Source: Collinsella aerofaciens (lineage in GTDB: Bacteria > Actinomycetota > Coriobacteriia > Coriobacteriales > Coriobacteriaceae). From it: a stretch of 64,000 nt of DNA. A program made the position numbers and the translations under genes. Each line of letters begins with the position of its first letter. The stretch's first letter is position 1. The stretch is taken from the NCBI RefSeq assembly GCF_902364355.1, contig NZ_CABJDK010000001.1, positions 488,661 through 552,660 of the forward strand. The letters are read 5' to 3'. The notes under the pieces are model-generated. The model worked only from the letters and a program-made list of their open reading frames with translations. It had not been told where the DNA came from and did no database searches. Positions 61,813 through 64,000 of this stretch are shown here, piece by piece.

Positions 61813-62865
61813 ATGATCACTTCCGAGCTTTTCGGCACCGCGCCGTGCGGTACCCCCGTTCATCGTTACACCCTCAACGGGCCCGAGATCTACGTTCGCA
61901 TTATGGACTATGGCGCCACCGTGCTGGGTATCGATGTGCCCGACATTCCCGGCAACGTGCGCGATGTGGTGCTGGGCTTCGATAAGCTCGAGGATTACTT
62001 TGACAACCCCGCCTGCTTTGGCGCGACCATCGGCCCCGTGGCAAACCGCACCGCGGGCGCCACGATCACCATCGACGGCACGGACTGGCATATGCCCGCC
62101 AACGAGGGCGCCAATAACCTACACAGCGATCTTGAGCACGGCCTGCATAAACGCGTGTGGGATGTTGAGCTCGACGAGGTCCATAACGCTGTGCGCATGA
62201 CCACCTCGCTTAAGGATGGCGAGCTGGGCCTGCCCGGCAACCGAACCTTTACGGCCGTGTTTACCGTTACGCGCACCGGCGTCTTCCGCATCGAGTATAG
62301 CTGCGAGAGCGACCGCGCCACCTACGTGTCCATGACCAACCACACGTACTTTAACCTTGCCGGCCATAACGCCGGCATGGACTGCGAACATTTCTTTGTC
62401 GCCAACGCCGCCCACTACCTGCCCATTGATGACCAGAACATTCCCACCGGCGAGATTGCTCCGGTCGAGGGCACGCCGTTTGACTTCCGTGAGCTGCGCC
62501 CCGTCGCGCCTGGCATGGAGGCCGACGATCCACAGATTAAGCAGGCACGCGGCTACGACCACTGCCTGTGCATCGATGACTATCAGTACGGTCGCAACCT
62601 GCGCCGCGCCCTGCATGTCGAGGAGATGTGGACCGGCCGCGAGCTGGACTACTACACCACCGCCCCGGGCGTGCAGCTCTACACTGGCAATTGGCTGGGC
62701 GACGAGCACGCCAAGGACGATGCCAACTATAGCTGGGGCGCCGGCTTTGCCCTCGAGGCAGAGATGTACCCCGACACGCCGCACCAGCCGCTGTTCCCGC
62801 AGGGCATTGTGGGCCCGGGTCACCCCTACAGCAATGTGATCGAATACCACTTTATGAGGCACTAA
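61813..62865 (+). CDS. galM: Aldose 1-epimerase
   Basis: 350 aa GalM: interconverts alpha and beta galactose for GalK. GATIGPVANRTAGA, NEGANNLHSDLEHGLHKRVW with the catalytic His pair, SMTNHTYFNLAGH and the C-terminal Glu region YPDTPHQPLFP. AGGAACC precedes the ATG at 61813. It stands alone, behind a small CCCC/GGGG hairpin (about 61731-61750) and a possible TGATAAT box. Confidence 0.93.
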   Translation: MITSELFGTAPCGTPVHRYTLNGPEIYVRIMDYGATVLGIDVPDIPGNVRDVVLGFDKLEDYFDNPACFGATIGPVANRTAGATITIDGTDWHMPANEGANNLHSDLEHGLHKRVWDVELDEVHNAVRMTTSLKDGELGLPGNRTFTAVFTVTRTGVFRIEYSCESDRATYVSMTNHTYFNLAGHNAGMDCEHFFVANAAHYLPIDDQNIPTGEIAPVEGTPFDFRELRPVAPGMEADDPQIKQARGYDHCLCIDDYQYGRNLRRALHVEEMWTGRELDYYTTAPGVQLYTGNWLGDEHAKDDANYSWGAGFALEAEMYPDTPHQPLFPQGIVGPGHPYSNVIEYHFMRH

Positions 62866-62892
62866 GCCCATAACACAACATATCGCACAGCA

Positions 62893-62936
62893 GCGCCCGC
62901 CGGCACCACCGCCGACGGGCGCTTTTTCATCTTTTG
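62893..62936 (+). terminator. Terminator after galM
   Basis: AGCGCCCG..CCGGC / GCCG..CGGGCGCT stem followed by TTTTTC, similar to the galKT terminator. Confidence 0.85.
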
Positions 62937-62972
62937 GGCTCATTTTCGCTGTGACTGTATGAGTGACATATC

Positions 62973-63124
62973 AAAACTATGCCCATTTACTACTTTTAGC
63001 CCGGGTTGCTCGACCATGCACCGGTTTTTGTTAAATTCGCGAGCCGTCTACCTGCGGTTTTGTTTTTCTCAAATTCGACATGCTCGGCGATAGCCGATCA
63101 AACGTAGTAAATGGACATAGTTTT
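62973..63124. repeat. Nested palindrome, family beta copy 3
   Basis: Arms 62973-62993 and 63104-63124 pair over 21 positions with one mismatch. The core CTACCTGCGGTTTTGTTTTT is shared with copy 4; GACCATGC and ACATGCTCGG are also family features. Lies between convergent galM and the EIIB-like gene. The inverted CCGTCCCCAAGGGATC repeat is at 63176-63194. Confidence 0.85.
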
Positions 63125-63191
63125 TAACAGGCGGTATCGCGCGCGTCCCTCGCAAGGGCAAAATGATCCGTTTTCCTCCGTCCCCAAGGGA

Positions 63192-63674
63192 TCAGTTGAA
63201 CAGATTGCCGATGGGGTCGGGGGCGGAACTGGGGAGATAGCGGATTTCTAGTTCTATGCCGAGCTTTTGCAACTCTCTGAAGGCGGCGACGTCTGCATCG
63301 TCTATGGCGACTGCGGGCGTTGTGGGACGCTTGCCCTCCCCTGCTTGCATATGGCCAATGCTAATCTTGGTGATCGGCACACCGCCCTTGACCAGCGTGA
63401 GCGCATCGGCGGGCGACGCCACCATGATGAGAATCCATTGGCGCGGCGTTGCAGTATGAATGATGTCGACAGTCCTTTGTACCGAGAAAAACCGCGTCCA
63501 CACGCCATCGGGCGCCGCGACCCTCATGGGTGCCCATTGGCGCGAATCTGCCGCGATCTCATCGTTGACGATTAAGACAAGATTGGAACCCACAGTCTCG
63601 TTCCACAGCTCAACGTCTTGCCCGTAAATGAAACGGTCATCAATACGCGTGAGAAGGATCTTGGGCTGAGCCAT
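63192..63674 (-). CDS. Mannose-type PTS EIIB-like protein lacking the phospho-His
   Basis: 160 aa of the PTS IIB-Man/sorbose family. The usual RIDDRLIHGQV loop reads RIDDRFIYGQD, so the phosphorylated His is Tyr17. The rest of the fold (LVLIVNDEIAAD, GGVPITKISIGHMQAGEGK) is kept. No IIA, IIC or IID is next to it, so it is probably a regulator or sensor. The start at 63674 has GGGGCAGCC upstream; the ATG at 63701 has no site. Confidence 0.82.
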   Translation of the reverse strand: MAQPKILLTRIDDRFIYGQDVELWNETVGSNLVLIVNDEIAADSRQWAPMRVAAPDGVWTRFFSVQRTVDIIHTATPRQWILIMVASPADALTLVKGGVPITKISIGHMQAGEGKRPTTPAVAIDDADVAAFRELQKLGIELEIRYLPSSAPDPIGNLFN

Positions 63675-63812
63675 GGCTGCCCCATTCTGTTTGAGACCCA
63701 TATGAGCGGGACGTCGGCCACCAGCTCAATAGCAGGTCAAGCGCCAAATGGACGCCGCAGACATCACGTCTCCAATATTAGTGCATTTAAAGTGAGAAAA
63801 GCCGTCAGAACA

Positions 63813-63842
63813 CTTGCGCGGATGTGCGATGTCCCGTATTAT
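63813..63842 (+). promoter_or_regulatory. Promoter of tRNA-Thr
   Basis: CTTGCG (63813-63818), 18 bp, TATTAT (63837-63842), 40 bp before the tRNA. Confidence 0.6.
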
Positions 63843-63881
63843 AGACAGCCGTTGACGCCTCAGTTGCGTCACCACATGGCC

Positions 63882-63957
63882 GCCAGCGTAGCTCAGTTGG
63901 TAGAGCACCGCTCTCGTAAAGCGGGGGTCACCGGTTCGAGCCCGGTCGCTGGCTCCA
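63882..63957 (+). tRNA. tRNA-Thr (anticodon CGT)
   Basis: Complete cloverleaf: acceptor GCCAGCG / CGCTGGC, D-loop GCTCAGTTGGTAGAGC, anticodon stem CCGCT / AGCGG with loop CTCGTAA, T-loop GGTTCGAGCC. CCA is encoded at 63955-63957. Anticodon CGT reads ACG. Confidence 0.95.
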
Positions 63958-63966
63958 TTGAATCAG

Positions 63967-63989
63967 AACCACCCTTAAAAAGGGTGGTT
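63967..63989 (+). terminator. Terminator after tRNA-Thr
   Basis: AACCACCCT (63967-63975) / AGGGTGGTT (63981-63989), then TGCTCTT. Confidence 0.7.
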
Positions 63990-64000
63990 TGCTCTTAGGG

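Overview
The window is about 64 kb of a G+C-rich, gene-dense genome with no plasmid, phage or insertion-sequence hallmarks. A split pyruvate formate-lyase, membrane-bound LuxR-type regulators, agmatine catabolism, several sugar PTS systems and a tagatose-6-phosphate lactose route suggest a fermentative gut actinobacterium of the Coriobacteriia, most likely Collinsella or a close relative. That assignment is inference from gene content and codon use; no rRNA gene is present.

Layout. 1-4.1 kb: aspartate kinase (cut by the window edge), divergent threonine synthase and homoserine kinase. 4.4-5.8 kb: a DUF3990 toxin / XRE antitoxin pair with a double operator. 5.8-9.3 kb: engB, mtnN, a beta-lactamase remnant, pflA and a DegV protein. 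9.7-12.2 kb: pyruvate formate-lyase in two genes, with the glycyl-radical domain as a separate 83-aa protein. 12.6-14.5 kb: a KdgT-type permease and an SDR dehydrogenase. 14.7-19.4 kb: MarR regulator and a heterodimeric ABC exporter. 20-22 kb: DAHP synthase and a GNAT enzyme, then a repeat-rich stretch carrying a permease-gene remnant. 23-30.5 kb: agmatine/putrescine catabolism (two APC permeases, agmatine deiminase, putrescine carbamoyltransferase) with a divergent membrane LuxR regulator. 30.8-33.8 kb: a BceAB/FtsX-type ABC transporter. 34-37 kb: a NUDIX-Vsr fusion, an AraC regulator and a HAD phosphatase. 37.4-55.4 kb: galactose and lactose metabolism. 55.8-58 kb: an AAA+/DUF4143 ATPase and a Phd/RelE toxin-antitoxin pair. 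58-63.7 kb: a DeoR-controlled galactitol-type PTS, galM and an EIIB-like protein lacking its phospho-histidine. A threonine tRNA ends the window.

How the genes work together. Lactose enters through LacF/LacE, 6-phospho-beta-galactosidase LacG cleaves it, and galactose-6-phosphate passes through LacAB, LacC and a class II aldolase (tagatose-6-phosphate route). Free galactose goes through GalM, GalK and GalT (Leloir route; galE is not in this window). Pyruvate is cleaved by the split PFL. Agmatine is taken up in exchange for putrescine and deiminated; carbamate kinase is not seen here.

The most unusual non-coding feature is a dense set of nested, long palindromes between genes. They fall into families that keep a central hairpin or core sequence but have different, self-complementary outer arms. 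There are also two short tandem-repeat arrays with exact 34-bp and 23-bp periods, and a short motif, CSGTGAACGGT, in seven intergenic regions beside catabolic genes.
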